Position numbers and translations under genes: made by a program
Notes under the pieces: model-generated
Told to the model about the DNA's origin: nothing
Database searches by the model: none
The model's input: the letters and a program-made list of their open reading frames with translations, nothing else
Assembly (NCBI GenBank): GCA_021775495.1
Contig: JAJFHT010000085.1
Coordinates: 1 to 48,304, forward strand
From: Hyphomicrobiales bacterium
Lineage (GTDB): Bacteria; Pseudomonadota; Alphaproteobacteria; Rhizobiales; Rhizobiaceae
Direction of reading: 5' to 3'
DNA length: 48,304 bases
Part shown: piece by piece, positions 8,351 through 17,096 of the stretch
How the letters are laid out: each line of letters begins with the position of its first letter
How positions within the stretch are numbered: the stretch's first letter is position 1

Positions 8351-9109
8351 TTACGATGTTTCCTCGTAATCAACAGGCGCATACTGTCTGCCTGCCAAAC
8401 GCCGCGAAGCATCGGCCGCCGCCGATTTTACCTGCGACATTATCTCATCGGCATTGATTGAATGGGCATTCAAAGCCGCGATCGAAATCACATTCCTCAG
8501 CTGGCCAGTGTGCGGCTCATCAATACCGGCAACAAATCGTGCAATTGCGCCTTCTTGGCGCACAAGTTGGCCCTCGCGACGAATTTTCTCAAAACCTTGC
8601 CAATGCGCCTCTGGGACCGAAATTCCGTAGTGCTCATGATAAATCCGTTCGACCGCCTTGACCGGTTGGTGGGCCAACAAAAATTGACCCATGCCGTTGT
8701 CGATCCAGTCGGTGTTTGGAGCAAATACGTCGATGAAATGGTAGCAATTGTGAATTTCGGTTTTGGCGACAATCACGTAGCAGTTGCCTTGATAGGCGGC
8801 GACACATGCTGAATGGCTCACATTGTAAGCCAAGCTTGCGACAACTCCTTGAACCTGCGCGCTTTGCAAACCAAATCCACGCAACGCATGACCAAAACGT
8901 AACGTGCGAAACCCAAGTGCATACCGGCCATTGGACTGCCTTTGGCGAACCCATTTTTCGTCGACGAGCATCTTCAAAAGGCGCGTCAGCGATGCTCCGG
9001 AAAGTTGCATGCGTTCAGCGAGTTCAGAAAACGTCTTCTCGTGGGGGGGCTCGGCCAAAATTTCGATCAGCCTTAAGGATCTGCGCCCCGTAGCGAGAGA
9101 GCTATTCAT
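8351..9109 (-). CDS. IclR family transcriptional regulator
   Basis: A 252-residue regulator. Residues about 8-70 form a winged helix-turn-helix (TFSELAERMQLSGASLTRLLKML), followed by the larger IclR effector-binding domain. It is the first gene of the minus-strand run and is divergent from the second sulfatase, so it probably controls both directions from the 108-base region between them. The effector is probably the organosulfur substrate or a desulfated product. The start ATG at 9109 gives the usual family length. Confidence 0.9.
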   Translation of the reverse strand: MNSSLATGRRSLRLIEILAEPPHEKTFSELAERMQLSGASLTRLLKMLVDEKWVRQRQSNGRYALGFRTLRFGHALRGFGLQSAQVQGVVASLAYNVSHSACVAAYQGNCYVIVAKTEIHNCYHFIDVFAPNTDWIDNGMGQFLLAHQPVKAVERIYHEHYGISVPEAHWQGFEKIRREGQLVRQEGAIARFVAGIDEPHTGQLRNVISIAALNAHSINADEIMSQVKSAAADASRRLAGRQYAPVDYEETS

Positions 9110-9117
9110 TCACAAAC

Positions 9118-9182
9118 TTTCATTTTTGAAACTTGAGACTTTCAGTATTGACAGTTTCCCTCAGGTACTTTTCATTGTCAAT
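9118..9182. promoter_or_regulatory. Candidate operators between IclR gene and sulfatase gene
   Basis: Two inverted repeats lie in this divergent intergenic region: TTTCA-N4-TGAAA at 9118-9131, and ATTGACA (9147-9153) with TGTCAAT (9176-9182). The first has the size and A/T-rich centre expected of an IclR-family operator. Assignment is by position and symmetry only. Confidence 0.4.
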
Positions 9183-9217
9183 TGTGTAGTGAAAAACCAG
9201 ATTTGGAGGGACGCGAA

Positions 9218-10675
9218 TTGAGCCGGCGCCCGAACATACTGATCGTATGCACCGACCAACAACGCACCGATACGCTGGGCTGCTACGGCAACGAATTGGT
9301 TTCGACTCCCAATATCGATCGATTGGCGGAAGAAGGTGCCTTGTTTGAAAACGCCTTCGTCCAAAGTCCGATCTGCTCTCCAAGCCGGGGAAGCTTTCTG
9401 ACTGGGCGTTATCCTCGGACCACCGGTCTGCGACAGAACGGCCAGATCATGCCGGCGACCGAAAAGCCGATTTCCCGTTTGGTTGCTGATGCCGGATATC
9501 TGGCCGGCCTGGTCGGCAAGTTTCATCTGGCGCCAGGTGCACCGGAGATTGCAACTGCCACGGAGCCAAGGATTGATGACGGTTTTAGCGAGTTCAATTG
9601 GGCGCAATCACCGACCGACCTCTGGGGAATGAATTCAGATTACACGCGCTTTCTTGCCGATAAGGGTCTTCAGTACCAAACTACACCCCACGAGCTGTCG
9701 CCGTGGGTTAAAAACGGCATGCCGGAGGATTCGACCGAGGCAGCCTGGTGTGCAACGCGCGCAACCGAGTTTATTTCGAAACATGCAGCGCACGAAGCCC
9801 CCTGGTTCTACATGGCAAATATCTATGCGCCGCATCATCCCTTTGATCCACCACCTTCGTTTCTGAAACCCTATCTAGAACGCTTGGAAGAGATTCCGTT
9901 GCCAGATGCAATGGATGACGATCTCGATAGCAAAACCCACTATCAACGCGTTGATACCGGGGGTGCCTACGGACGGGTGGAGGGCTTTCTAGGTGGGTTC
10001 GGTCGCCAGCAGATGCGCGAAATCGACCACAAGATGGTCAAGGCAGCCTATTGGGCGATGTGTGAACATGTCGACCAGCAGGTGGGACGAATATTGAGCG
10101 CGCTGGATGAAACTGGTCAGGCAAACGATACGATTGTCGTTTTCATGTCAGACCACGGTGAGATGATGGGCGATCACAACATCTATCTGAAAGGACCATA
10201 TTTCTATGATGCCGGGATTCGCGTGCCGCTGATCATCCGTTTTCCTGATCGTATCGTACCCAGGCGCTACAACGAGCTTTTTGAACTCGTTCACATGGCG
10301 CCAACGCTGATGGAAGCGATCGGCTTGCCACCTTATTCCGGTATGCAGGGCCGATCGGTATTCGAATGTCTTGCCAATCCCGGAAAACCATTCAGAGCCG
10401 ATGAATCGGTTTATTGCGAATACTACAATGCCATGCCCTACCACAATGATCCGACAGCTCAACTGACCATGCTACGAACTGACACGCACAAGATTGTTGT
10501 TGACCACGCACATGATGATGGCGAACTCTATGATCTGATCGATGATCCGCAAGAGAAAAACAATCTTTGGCGGAACCCAGACTCACTGGCTCTGAAGGCG
10601 GAGCTATTGACGAAGTTGACCCATCGAATGGCTTTCACCGTCGATCCGTTGCCGCCGCGTCTTTCAGAGTGGTGA
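9218..10675 (+). CDS. Sulfatase (formylglycine-dependent, Cys type)
   Basis: A 485-residue enzyme when started at the TTG at 9218. That start is chosen because GGAGGG at 9205-9210 lies seven bases upstream and the protein then opens SRRPNILIVCTDQQ, the normal N-terminus; an upstream TTG at 9182 lacks such a site. Metal ligands are in CTDQQ, Cys53 is in CSPSRGSFLTGR (CxPxR, converted to formylglycine), and MSDHGEMMGDHNIYLKG holds further active-site residues. No signal peptide, so probably cytosolic. It differs clearly from the other sulfatase in this cluster, suggesting a second sulfate position or substrate. The maturation enzyme is encoded directly downstream. Confidence 0.9.
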   Translation: MSRRPNILIVCTDQQRTDTLGCYGNELVSTPNIDRLAEEGALFENAFVQSPICSPSRGSFLTGRYPRTTGLRQNGQIMPATEKPISRLVADAGYLAGLVGKFHLAPGAPEIATATEPRIDDGFSEFNWAQSPTDLWGMNSDYTRFLADKGLQYQTTPHELSPWVKNGMPEDSTEAAWCATRATEFISKHAAHEAPWFYMANIYAPHHPFDPPPSFLKPYLERLEEIPLPDAMDDDLDSKTHYQRVDTGGAYGRVEGFLGGFGRQQMREIDHKMVKAAYWAMCEHVDQQVGRILSALDETGQANDTIVVFMSDHGEMMGDHNIYLKGPYFYDAGIRVPLIIRFPDRIVPRRYNELFELVHMAPTLMEAIGLPPYSGMQGRSVFECLANPGKPFRADESVYCEYYNAMPYHNDPTAQLTMLRTDTHKIVVDHAHDDGELYDLIDDPQEKNNLWRNPDSLALKAELLTKLTHRMAFTVDPLPPRLSEW

Positions 10676-10685
10676 CCCGTTACCG

Positions 10686-11648
10686 ATGCGAGGAAACAAA
10701 CCAGCTCACCTCTGTTGCACGCCGGCGCGCGCATCACCTTTTCACCTGAATGAACCCCGCAGCGCCGAACCGCGGAACTTTACTCTCGATACTGAGACGG
10801 TCACAATCACCGGCGGCGTCTTTCAAATGGGCGGTTCTGATCCTGACGGATTCCCACATGACGGCGAAGGCCCAGTTCGTGATGTCCACACAGATACATT
10901 TCAGATGGATGTCTGCGCAGTATCAGCCGAGCAATTCGCGGAGTTTGTTTCTGCCACGGGTTATATCACCGACGCTGAGCGATTTGAGTGGTCATTCGTA
11001 TTTGCATCGGCGGTGCAACCCAATGCTGTCGGATCAATTATTGAGGGCAGTGTGCCGCAGTCGCCATGGTGGCTCGCAGTAAAAGGCGCGAACTGGCGGA
11101 ATCCCGAAGGCCGAGGCTCCGATTGGCGAGACAAACCGGATCATCCGGTCGTTCATGTCTCCTGGAATGATGCCGTTGCGTTCGCCAAGGCCGTGGGGAA
11201 AAGGCTGCCGACGGAAGCAGAATGGGAAAAGGCAGCACGGGGTGGTCTTGTCAACCAACGGTTTCCTTGGGGCAACGATCTCGAACCAGGCGGCAAACAC
11301 CGGTGCAATATTTGGCAAGGTGATTTTCCCGCGGAAAATCTTGGTACGGATGGGTATCTGACGACCGCACCAGTCAGAGCTTATGAGCCGAACGGATATG
11401 GATTATACAACGTTATAGGCAATGTTTGGGAGTGGTGTCTTGATGGCTGGAGTGTGGATTGGCACAGATCACAAACGGATGCCACTCGTCTTGATCCAAG
11501 AGGCCCCGACAACGAGATGGCAAAAGTAATCAGGGGCGGCTCCTATCTTTGTCATAGTTCCTATTGCAACCGATATCGTCTTTCTGCGCGATCCTTCAAC
11601 ACGCCCGATTCAAGCGCGGGGAATACAGGATTTCGCTGTGCCTGTTAG
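10686..11648 (+). CDS. Formylglycine-generating enzyme (sulfatase maturation, SUMF1/FGE family)
   Basis: A 320-residue protein that oxidises the Cys of CxPxR in sulfatases to formylglycine. Typical segments are TITGGVFQMGG (about 39-49), HPVVHVSWNDAVAFAKAVGKRLPTEAEWEKAARGG, NVWEWCLDGW, and GGSYLCHSSYCNRYR with the Cys289-x4-Cys294 pair that binds copper in true FGEs. The pair separates it from redox-inactive relatives of the same fold. It starts 10 bases after the sulfatase stop, so the two are co-transcribed. The first 35 residues are atypical and the ATG at 10686 has only a weak ribosome-binding site, so the true start is uncertain. Confidence 0.92.
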   Translation: MRGNKPAHLCCTPARASPFHLNEPRSAEPRNFTLDTETVTITGGVFQMGGSDPDGFPHDGEGPVRDVHTDTFQMDVCAVSAEQFAEFVSATGYITDAERFEWSFVFASAVQPNAVGSIIEGSVPQSPWWLAVKGANWRNPEGRGSDWRDKPDHPVVHVSWNDAVAFAKAVGKRLPTEAEWEKAARGGLVNQRFPWGNDLEPGGKHRCNIWQGDFPAENLGTDGYLTTAPVRAYEPNGYGLYNVIGNVWEWCLDGWSVDWHRSQTDATRLDPRGPDNEMAKVIRGGSYLCHSSYCNRYRLSARSFNTPDSSAGNTGFRCAC

Positions 11649-11859
11649 ATTTCCAATGAAGTTGTCGGATTGAATTTCCGGCTGATGCCCAAAGCAGAGT
11701 GATATCTATTCGCTGCCAATACGCCAAGCTCAACACTCCCTCCCTATTCAAGGATTGGTGTGTTGCGCTGGCCCGTTGAAATCGATCCGCAAAGCCGTCG
11801 TTGTACCCGGTCGGAATTGATGTGAAGCCCTGAGCCAAGTCTGTTTCCTGGTTCCTGCT

Positions 11860-12840
11860 TTACGCGCGTGGCAGATCTTCTTCGACGTAGGTGCGGACAA
11901 TCTGTTCAAAACTGCTTTCCGCGGCAAAGCCGAGCCGCTTCGCTCGGACCGGATCGAAATTGCGTGGCCAGTTGCTGACGATGCGGATGATATCCTCGTC
12001 CGGCTGATGCCTGATCAATTTGACCACATCATTTCCGACAACCTGCCGCAGCGCTTCGATCTGTTCGCCGACAGTGCAGGAGATGCCGGGCATGTTGAGC
12101 GAACGCCGGCCTTCCAGAAGCGCCGTGTCCAGTTCGGCCGCATGAGTCATGAATTTGGCAGCCGCGCGCGGCGAGGCGTGCCAGTGGCGCACGGTTGTCT
12201 CCACCGGCAGGATTGCCTCCTTGCCGTTCAGTGGCTCGCGGATGATGCCGGAGAAAAACGAGGAGGCGGCAAGATTGGCTTTGCCCGGCCGGACGCAAAC
12301 TGTCGGCAGGCGGATGGAGATGCCGTCGATCATGCCCTTGCGGCTGTAGTCGGAAACCAGCAACTCGCTCATTGCCTTCTGCGCGCCGTAAGAGGTTTGC
12401 GGCGCACAGAGGAACTCGTCGCCGATCTTCTCCGGAAATGGGCCGCCAAAAACCGCGATCGAAGAAGAGAACACCACGCGTGGAACGTAACTTCCGTTAC
12501 TGGCTTCATGCTGGGCTCTCAGAGCTTCGAGCAGATGCCAGGTGCCGTGGCCGTTTATGGTCCAGCCCTTGTCGAAATCCTTTTCGGCTTCACCCGAGAC
12601 GATAGCCGCCAACAGAAAAACAACATCGGCGCGCAAGGCGGCCAACCGTTTGGCTTCGCTCTCATCGGCAATATTGCCGGTTATTCTGGTGACGGTGAAC
12701 CCGGCTTCCAGCGGAGCCGGATCGACAATGTCGTGCAGGATGAGTTCGTCGATGCCAGAACCTGCAAGGCCGGATTCGGCCAGCCGAAGGGCCGTCTTTT
12801 GGCCGAGCATTCCGGCTCCGCCTAGGATTAGGATTTTCAT
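11860..12840 (-). CDS. denD: NAD-dependent epimerase/dehydratase family, D-erythronate dehydrogenase-like
   Basis: A 326-residue extended short-chain dehydrogenase. Residues 7-13 are the NAD loop GGAGMLG. Catalytic residues are Ser in FSSSIAVFGG and Tyr/Lys in SYGAQKAMSELL. The overall pattern, including LLAAIVSGEAEKDFDKGW and IRLPTVCVRPGKANLAASSF, matches DenD-type enzymes that oxidise D-erythronate to 2-dehydroerythronate; UDP-sugar epimerases differ in these segments. No kinase (DenK) or isomerase partner is nearby, so the pathway role is unconfirmed. The gene stands alone on the minus strand. Confidence 0.75.
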   Translation of the reverse strand: MKILILGGAGMLGQKTALRLAESGLAGSGIDELILHDIVDPAPLEAGFTVTRITGNIADESEAKRLAALRADVVFLLAAIVSGEAEKDFDKGWTINGHGTWHLLEALRAQHEASNGSYVPRVVFSSSIAVFGGPFPEKIGDEFLCAPQTSYGAQKAMSELLVSDYSRKGMIDGISIRLPTVCVRPGKANLAASSFFSGIIREPLNGKEAILPVETTVRHWHASPRAAAKFMTHAAELDTALLEGRRSLNMPGISCTVGEQIEALRQVVGNDVVKLIRHQPDEDIIRIVSNWPRNFDPVRAKRLGFAAESSFEQIVRTYVEEDLPRA

Positions 12841-13034
12841 GCAAACTGGTTCCCGTTTGAAGGTGCTGGATCTCTACATCAACGATCAAATCGAATATGG
12901 CAATACGGGGCGTCGTTTCCGATGTCTGTTTGCCTGTAAGACGGCTATGCAATAGGCTGTCCTGCGACAATCCGATCCAGCCGATCAGCCATTTGCTGTT
13001 GACGATTGGCCTGCAAGCAGAGGGAGGAATCGCC

Positions 13035-13904
13035 TTGCCAATCGGAGTCCTCACGGTTTACGCGGCGCTTGTATTATGGGCGGCGCTTCTGGTTCGTGGT
13101 GTCCGCCAAGGATCGTTCCGGCTGTTTCTGTTTTTTGGCATCGGACTGATGCTGTTTTTGAATGTCGGCTACGTTATCTCGGGCGTTCCTGCTTCCATTG
13201 CCTCATTCATCGGTATTTACGATGTCCTGATCAATCTCGGTCTTGACTCGGCGAGTGAGGCGGCAGCGGTTACCTCCTGTGCGGACAATGCCTGCACAGT
13301 CTGGGGCGACCGTTTTGTAAACCACTCGGCGTGGGGCGCGGCCTTTTACGACCGGTTTGCCAATGGACCGCAACTGCGGTCGACGTTGCTTTATGGACAC
13401 ATTGTCTTCAATTCACTGGTGTTCGTGTTGATGCATGTTCAGCTGTTCCGGACTGGGTTCGGGGCATCAAGGAACATCCACAGGCAGCTTGGCCGTGTGT
13501 CTTTTGTGTTTTTGACGGTCAGCATCATCTGCGCAGTTTGGCTCGCTTCAGAACACGCGCCAGTTACCGAGTATGGTGGCAGGCTGTCGGAATTCGGCTT
13601 CTATTCGATGTCCGCCTTCGTATACGGGTGCGCAGTGATGGGTATTATCGCGATCCGGTCCGGCGATTCGAGCAAACATCGGATATGGATGTTCCGGTTC
13701 ATCGGCTCGATGTGGGGATCCTTCTGGCTGTTTCGGGTCATGCTATTCGTGCTCGATCCGTTGCTGCGCAATTATGAGGCGGCTGCAATCCTGACCTGTA
13801 TATGGGGATCAGCGCCCTTGGGCATATTGATTGCGGAGATCGTCCGCCGGCGTTTGGACCGCTCTGCGAACCGGGAAACTGTCACCATGGTGCCGGCTCA
13901 GTAA
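13035..13904 (+). CDS. Polytopic membrane protein, DUF2306-like
   Basis: About 289 residues with six to eight predicted membrane segments. I place the start at the TTG at 13035, which follows AGGGAGGA at 13021-13028; the frame remains open to an ATG at 12897, but that extension looks non-coding. The part HIVFNSLVFVLMHVQLF followed by IHRQLGRVSF resembles DUF2306 proteins, which have conserved His and Arg in membrane helices and no established function. A soluble loop at about residues 65-110 holds two Cys (SCADNAC). Cargo or cofactor is unknown. Confidence 0.65.
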   Translation: MPIGVLTVYAALVLWAALLVRGVRQGSFRLFLFFGIGLMLFLNVGYVISGVPASIASFIGIYDVLINLGLDSASEAAAVTSCADNACTVWGDRFVNHSAWGAAFYDRFANGPQLRSTLLYGHIVFNSLVFVLMHVQLFRTGFGASRNIHRQLGRVSFVFLTVSIICAVWLASEHAPVTEYGGRLSEFGFYSMSAFVYGCAVMGIIAIRSGDSSKHRIWMFRFIGSMWGSFWLFRVMLFVLDPLLRNYEAAAILTCIWGSAPLGILIAEIVRRRLDRSANRETVTMVPAQ

Positions 13905-14034
13905 CCTGGTCTCTGGCACCGCTGCCGAGGACGTGCCCCAATCGTGTTCCCGCGCATTCCGAGCATATGAAAAAGATGCTCATTGGTCAGGTTTCGACGG
14001 TGGATGCGACAAATCCAAAGCCCTTCTGAGCTGA

Positions 14035-14064
14035 TACCTATCCGTCTATCAGCAGTACCTATCC
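14035..14064. promoter_or_regulatory. Paired ACCTATCC motifs before the polyamine-type ABC operon
   Basis: TACCTATCC occurs at 14035-14043 and again at 14056-14064, a 21-bp period that puts both on one face of the helix. The first continues as ACCTATCCGT, which also occurs at 21837-21846 before the hydantoinase-like gene. The complement GGATAGGT resembles the GGATGA-type boxes bound by MalT-like regulators, and a MalT-like gene lies in this module. The site assignment is inference. Confidence 0.4.
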
Positions 14065-14163
14065 AAATCTCCTGTTGGTCTGAAAAGTCAGTTGCGCTGA
14101 TATGATGACGGAACCGATTGGGGCGAAATTCCGGGCCTCAGCGCAATTGATGAAGGGGCATCT

Positions 14164-15045
14164 GTGTCAGCGTTCCTGCAGACAATCGGCAAACCTGGAC
14201 GCAGCGCTCTCCTTGCAGCGCCGGGGTTGCTGTTTTTCTTCATTTTTTTCGTCGTACCTCTCGTCAGCCTGTTTCTGCTTTCCCTCGACAAGCCCTCGAT
14301 AGGCAACGCCAGCGTCCAGTGGATGTTCGAAACCCGCAATTTCGAACGGTTCTTCGGCAGGGCGCTGTATTACGAAGCGGCCTTTCGGTCCGCTGGACTG
14401 GCAGCACTGGTGTCCGCGATAACGCTGCTGCTTGGTTATCCGCTGGCATTTCTGATCGCCAAGACAACCGATCCACGGCGCAATACGACACTGATGATCC
14501 TGGTTCTGTGCGCAATGCAGCTGGATATGGTCATCAGACTGTTCGGACTGATGGTGTTGATGGGAGACGTCGGCGTCATCAATGAATTCCTGCGCTGGGC
14601 CGGACTTATCGGTGAGCAGCCATTGGCGCTGATGTACAACTTCACCGGCGTGGTCGTCGGGCTGGTGCAGTTTTCACTCCCCTTCATGGTGCTGTCGCTG
14701 GTGGGCGTGATCCAGGGGATCAACCCATCACTTGAAGAGGCGGCACGCAGCCTGGGCGCCAGGCGCTGGCAGACGTTCTGGAAAATCACCGTTCCAATGA
14801 GCATGCCCGGCATTCTGGCGGGATTGCTGCTGGTCTTCGCTATTTCGTTCTCTTCCTATGTGGTGCCGACCCTGTTGGGCGGCTGGAAGGTCGTTGTGCT
14901 GCCGATCCATATTTTCCAGCAAGTTGCAGAATTGGGCAAGTGGCAGTTCGGCGCGGCGATCGCGGTGGTCATGTTCGTGATCAGCTTTGTGGTGATGCTG
15001 ATTTATCAGCGGGCCGCGGCCCGGGCATCGGGAGGACGCATCTGA
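14164..15045 (+). CDS. ABC transporter permease, PotB-like
   Basis: A 293-residue inner-membrane protein with six membrane segments. It starts with GTG at 14164, five bases after AAGGGG. The permease loop EEAARSLGARRWQTFWKITVPMSMPGI (residues near 190-216) is typical of the spermidine/putrescine, thiamine and opine group of importers. Its stop overlaps the next start in TGATG, so translation is coupled. It is the first gene of the run that continues through the ATPase. Confidence 0.9.
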   Translation: MSAFLQTIGKPGRSALLAAPGLLFFFIFFVVPLVSLFLLSLDKPSIGNASVQWMFETRNFERFFGRALYYEAAFRSAGLAALVSAITLLLGYPLAFLIAKTTDPRRNTTLMILVLCAMQLDMVIRLFGLMVLMGDVGVINEFLRWAGLIGEQPLALMYNFTGVVVGLVQFSLPFMVLSLVGVIQGINPSLEEAARSLGARRWQTFWKITVPMSMPGILAGLLLVFAISFSSYVVPTLLGGWKVVVLPIHIFQQVAELGKWQFGAAIAVVMFVISFVVMLIYQRAAARASGGRI

Positions 15046-15878
15046 TGGCGCGAAGCAACAAGTCCATGCGGCGAGAGGCGGCTGTGCCGTTTATCCTGAA
15101 ATTTCTGGCCACACTTGCCCTGATCATGTTGCTGGCTCCGGTGGTTGTCGTCATTCTGGCCGGCTTGAACGCAGGCGACCATCTGACCTTCCCGCCCAAG
15201 GGCTTGTCGCTTCGCTGGGTCATTGCCTTCTTCCAGTCCGACGCCTTTCTTCCGGCCTATCTGTTCAGCCTGGTGCTGGCGGTCATCACGATGATCCTGT
15301 CGACCATCCTTGGCACCACCATCGCCCTGTTTCTTGCCCGTGCCGAATTTCGCGGCAAACAGATGATGCGTGCGTTTTTCATGGCGCCACTGATGCTGCC
15401 GGGGATCGTTTTGGGATTGGCGCTCTATCTGTTCTATCTTTCCAGTGGTCTCGGCCTGGTTCGCACGATGCCCGGCCTGGTGATCGGCCATGTTCTGGTG
15501 ACCTGCCCCTACGTCGTCGGCACGGTCAATGCCGCCCTCGTCGGATTCGATATCTCGCTGGAGGAAGCGGCGCGAAGTCTCGGCGCCAAACCGTTCAAGA
15601 CCTTTCGCTCGATCACTCTGCCGGTCATTTCTCCGGGAATTGTCGCCGGTTCGGTGTTTTCGTTCATCGTGTCGTTTGGCCAGTTTGACGTGTCGTTGTT
15701 CCTGACACCGCCGGACTCCAACCCGCTTCCGATCGCGCTGTATTCCTCGCTTCGCTACACATTTGAGCCCACAGCAGCCGCCGCAGGTATATTCGCGATT
15801 TTCCTGGTCGTGGTTTCGATGCTGATAACGGCAAAGCTGACCAATCTGCGAAAACTGGCCAACGTCAATTTCTCATGA
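15045..15878 (+). CDS. ABC transporter permease, PotC-like
   Basis: A 277-residue inner-membrane protein beginning MARSNKSMRRE; the ATG at 15045 overlaps the previous stop by one base. An in-frame extension to 14940 would run over the previous gene and is rejected. The loop EEAARSLGAKPFKTFRSITLPVISPGI is the ATPase-contact segment. It pairs with the PotB-like subunit. Confidence 0.9.
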   Translation: MARSNKSMRREAAVPFILKFLATLALIMLLAPVVVVILAGLNAGDHLTFPPKGLSLRWVIAFFQSDAFLPAYLFSLVLAVITMILSTILGTTIALFLARAEFRGKQMMRAFFMAPLMLPGIVLGLALYLFYLSSGLGLVRTMPGLVIGHVLVTCPYVVGTVNAALVGFDISLEEAARSLGAKPFKTFRSITLPVISPGIVAGSVFSFIVSFGQFDVSLFLTPPDSNPLPIALYSSLRYTFEPTAAAAGIFAIFLVVVSMLITAKLTNLRKLANVNFS

Positions 15879-15911
15879 AGTGAATTTTGAAAATCAGCAA
15901 AGGAGAATGAA

Positions 15912-17033
15912 ATGACGAAAGAAAGAAACAAGCCGGTGGGTTTGGGCCGCCGGAGCCTTCTTAAAGGCGGTGCCGCAGCGGCAGTGCTGGCTGGCCCGGT
16001 CAGCCTGTTCAACATCAATCATGTCTGGTCGAAAGATGTGATGTGGGACGGCCAGCCGTTTGATGCCGGGGGCGCCACGATCCGCATCAACGAATGGGGC
16101 GGTTTCTGGCAGGAATTCATGCAGAAAACCGCGATCGATGAATTCGAAAAGACCTACAATTGCAAAGTTGCCTATGATTCATCATTCCCCTGGTTCCCCA
16201 AATATGTGGCGGGCGGACCGAAGTCGCCGGCGTTCCATATGGGCAACTGGAACCTGAATGAGATCATCAAACTCGGCAAGGTTGGCGACTTCTTCCTGTC
16301 AACCGATGAACTGAAGGAAAACCTTCCAAATGCCCCCGACTGCTGGGATTTTGCCTTCGGAAGCGGCCTCGGCGTCACCTGGGGCTTTGGTCAGTATGCT
16401 CACGTCTGGCGTACCGATCTTGTCGACCCGGCACCAGTCGGATTCAAGTCTTTCTGGGAGGAACGCTTCGACAACAAACGTGCGACCTACATTACATCCA
16501 ATGGTCTGTTCATGACCTTCTTCATGACCGCGGCCGCCGAATTCGGCAGCGGCCCGGATGATCTTAAAGCCGGTTTTGAGGCGATGCGCGCGGCCATGCC
16601 GATGAAGATCAGCGATTTTACCGGAAACATGCAGACACTGGTCGAGCGCGGCGAAGTGCAGATGGGCGTCCAATGGGAGGGCGAGATCTTCCTGCAGATG
16701 GACAAGGGCATTTCCGTTGCGCCGCTGACCTGGGAGAAGAAGCCGATCCTCACTCAGACGCATACTGTTTCGCGCTACTCCGATCCGATGGAAAAGAAAC
16801 TTGCGCTTGCGCTGGTCAATACCAAGCTGGATCCGGTGTTCCAGAACAAGGCGGCCGAAACCTTTTACCTCCGGCCATCGAACAAGAACGCAAAATTGCC
16901 TGAGCGGCTGACCAGCAAAGGAGTGACCAATACCGCCGATGCGCTGGACGGTCTGTGGATTCCCGATTGGAACTGGTACCTCGATAATGAGGATGAGATT
17001 GTCGAAACCGTGAACGAGATATTTGCGGGCTGA
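15912..17033 (+). CDS. ABC transporter binding protein, PotD-like, exported by Tat
   Basis: A 373-residue protein. The N-terminus has a twin-arginine signal (GRRSLLKGGAAAAVLAG, residues about 13-30), so it is probably exported folded. The mature part (IRINEWGGFWQEFMQKTAIDEFEK) fits the extracellular solute-binding family 1/PotD group, which binds polyamines and similar cations or amino-acid derivatives. The polyamine-binding residues cannot be checked by eye, and the catabolic neighbours suggest a different ligand. The gene starts with a good AAAGGAGAATGAA site. Confidence 0.88.
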   Translation: MTKERNKPVGLGRRSLLKGGAAAAVLAGPVSLFNINHVWSKDVMWDGQPFDAGGATIRINEWGGFWQEFMQKTAIDEFEKTYNCKVAYDSSFPWFPKYVAGGPKSPAFHMGNWNLNEIIKLGKVGDFFLSTDELKENLPNAPDCWDFAFGSGLGVTWGFGQYAHVWRTDLVDPAPVGFKSFWEERFDNKRATYITSNGLFMTFFMTAAAEFGSGPDDLKAGFEAMRAAMPMKISDFTGNMQTLVERGEVQMGVQWEGEIFLQMDKGISVAPLTWEKKPILTQTHTVSRYSDPMEKKLALALVNTKLDPVFQNKAAETFYLRPSNKNAKLPERLTSKGVTNTADALDGLWIPDWNWYLDNEDEIVETVNEIFAG

Positions 17034-17044
17034 TCAATCAAATC

Positions 17045-17073
17045 GGCCCGGCGGCACAGGTGCTCGCCGGGCC
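17045..17073. other. Intercistronic stem-loop after the binding-protein gene
   Basis: A perfect 9-bp stem (GGCCCGGCG with CGCCGGGCC) and an 11-base loop lie between the binding protein and ATPase genes, with no U-tract. Hairpins here commonly stabilise the binding-protein message and lower ATPase expression. Confidence 0.6.
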
Positions 17074-17096
17074 GGTCTCCAACTGGCAAGGCTGAT

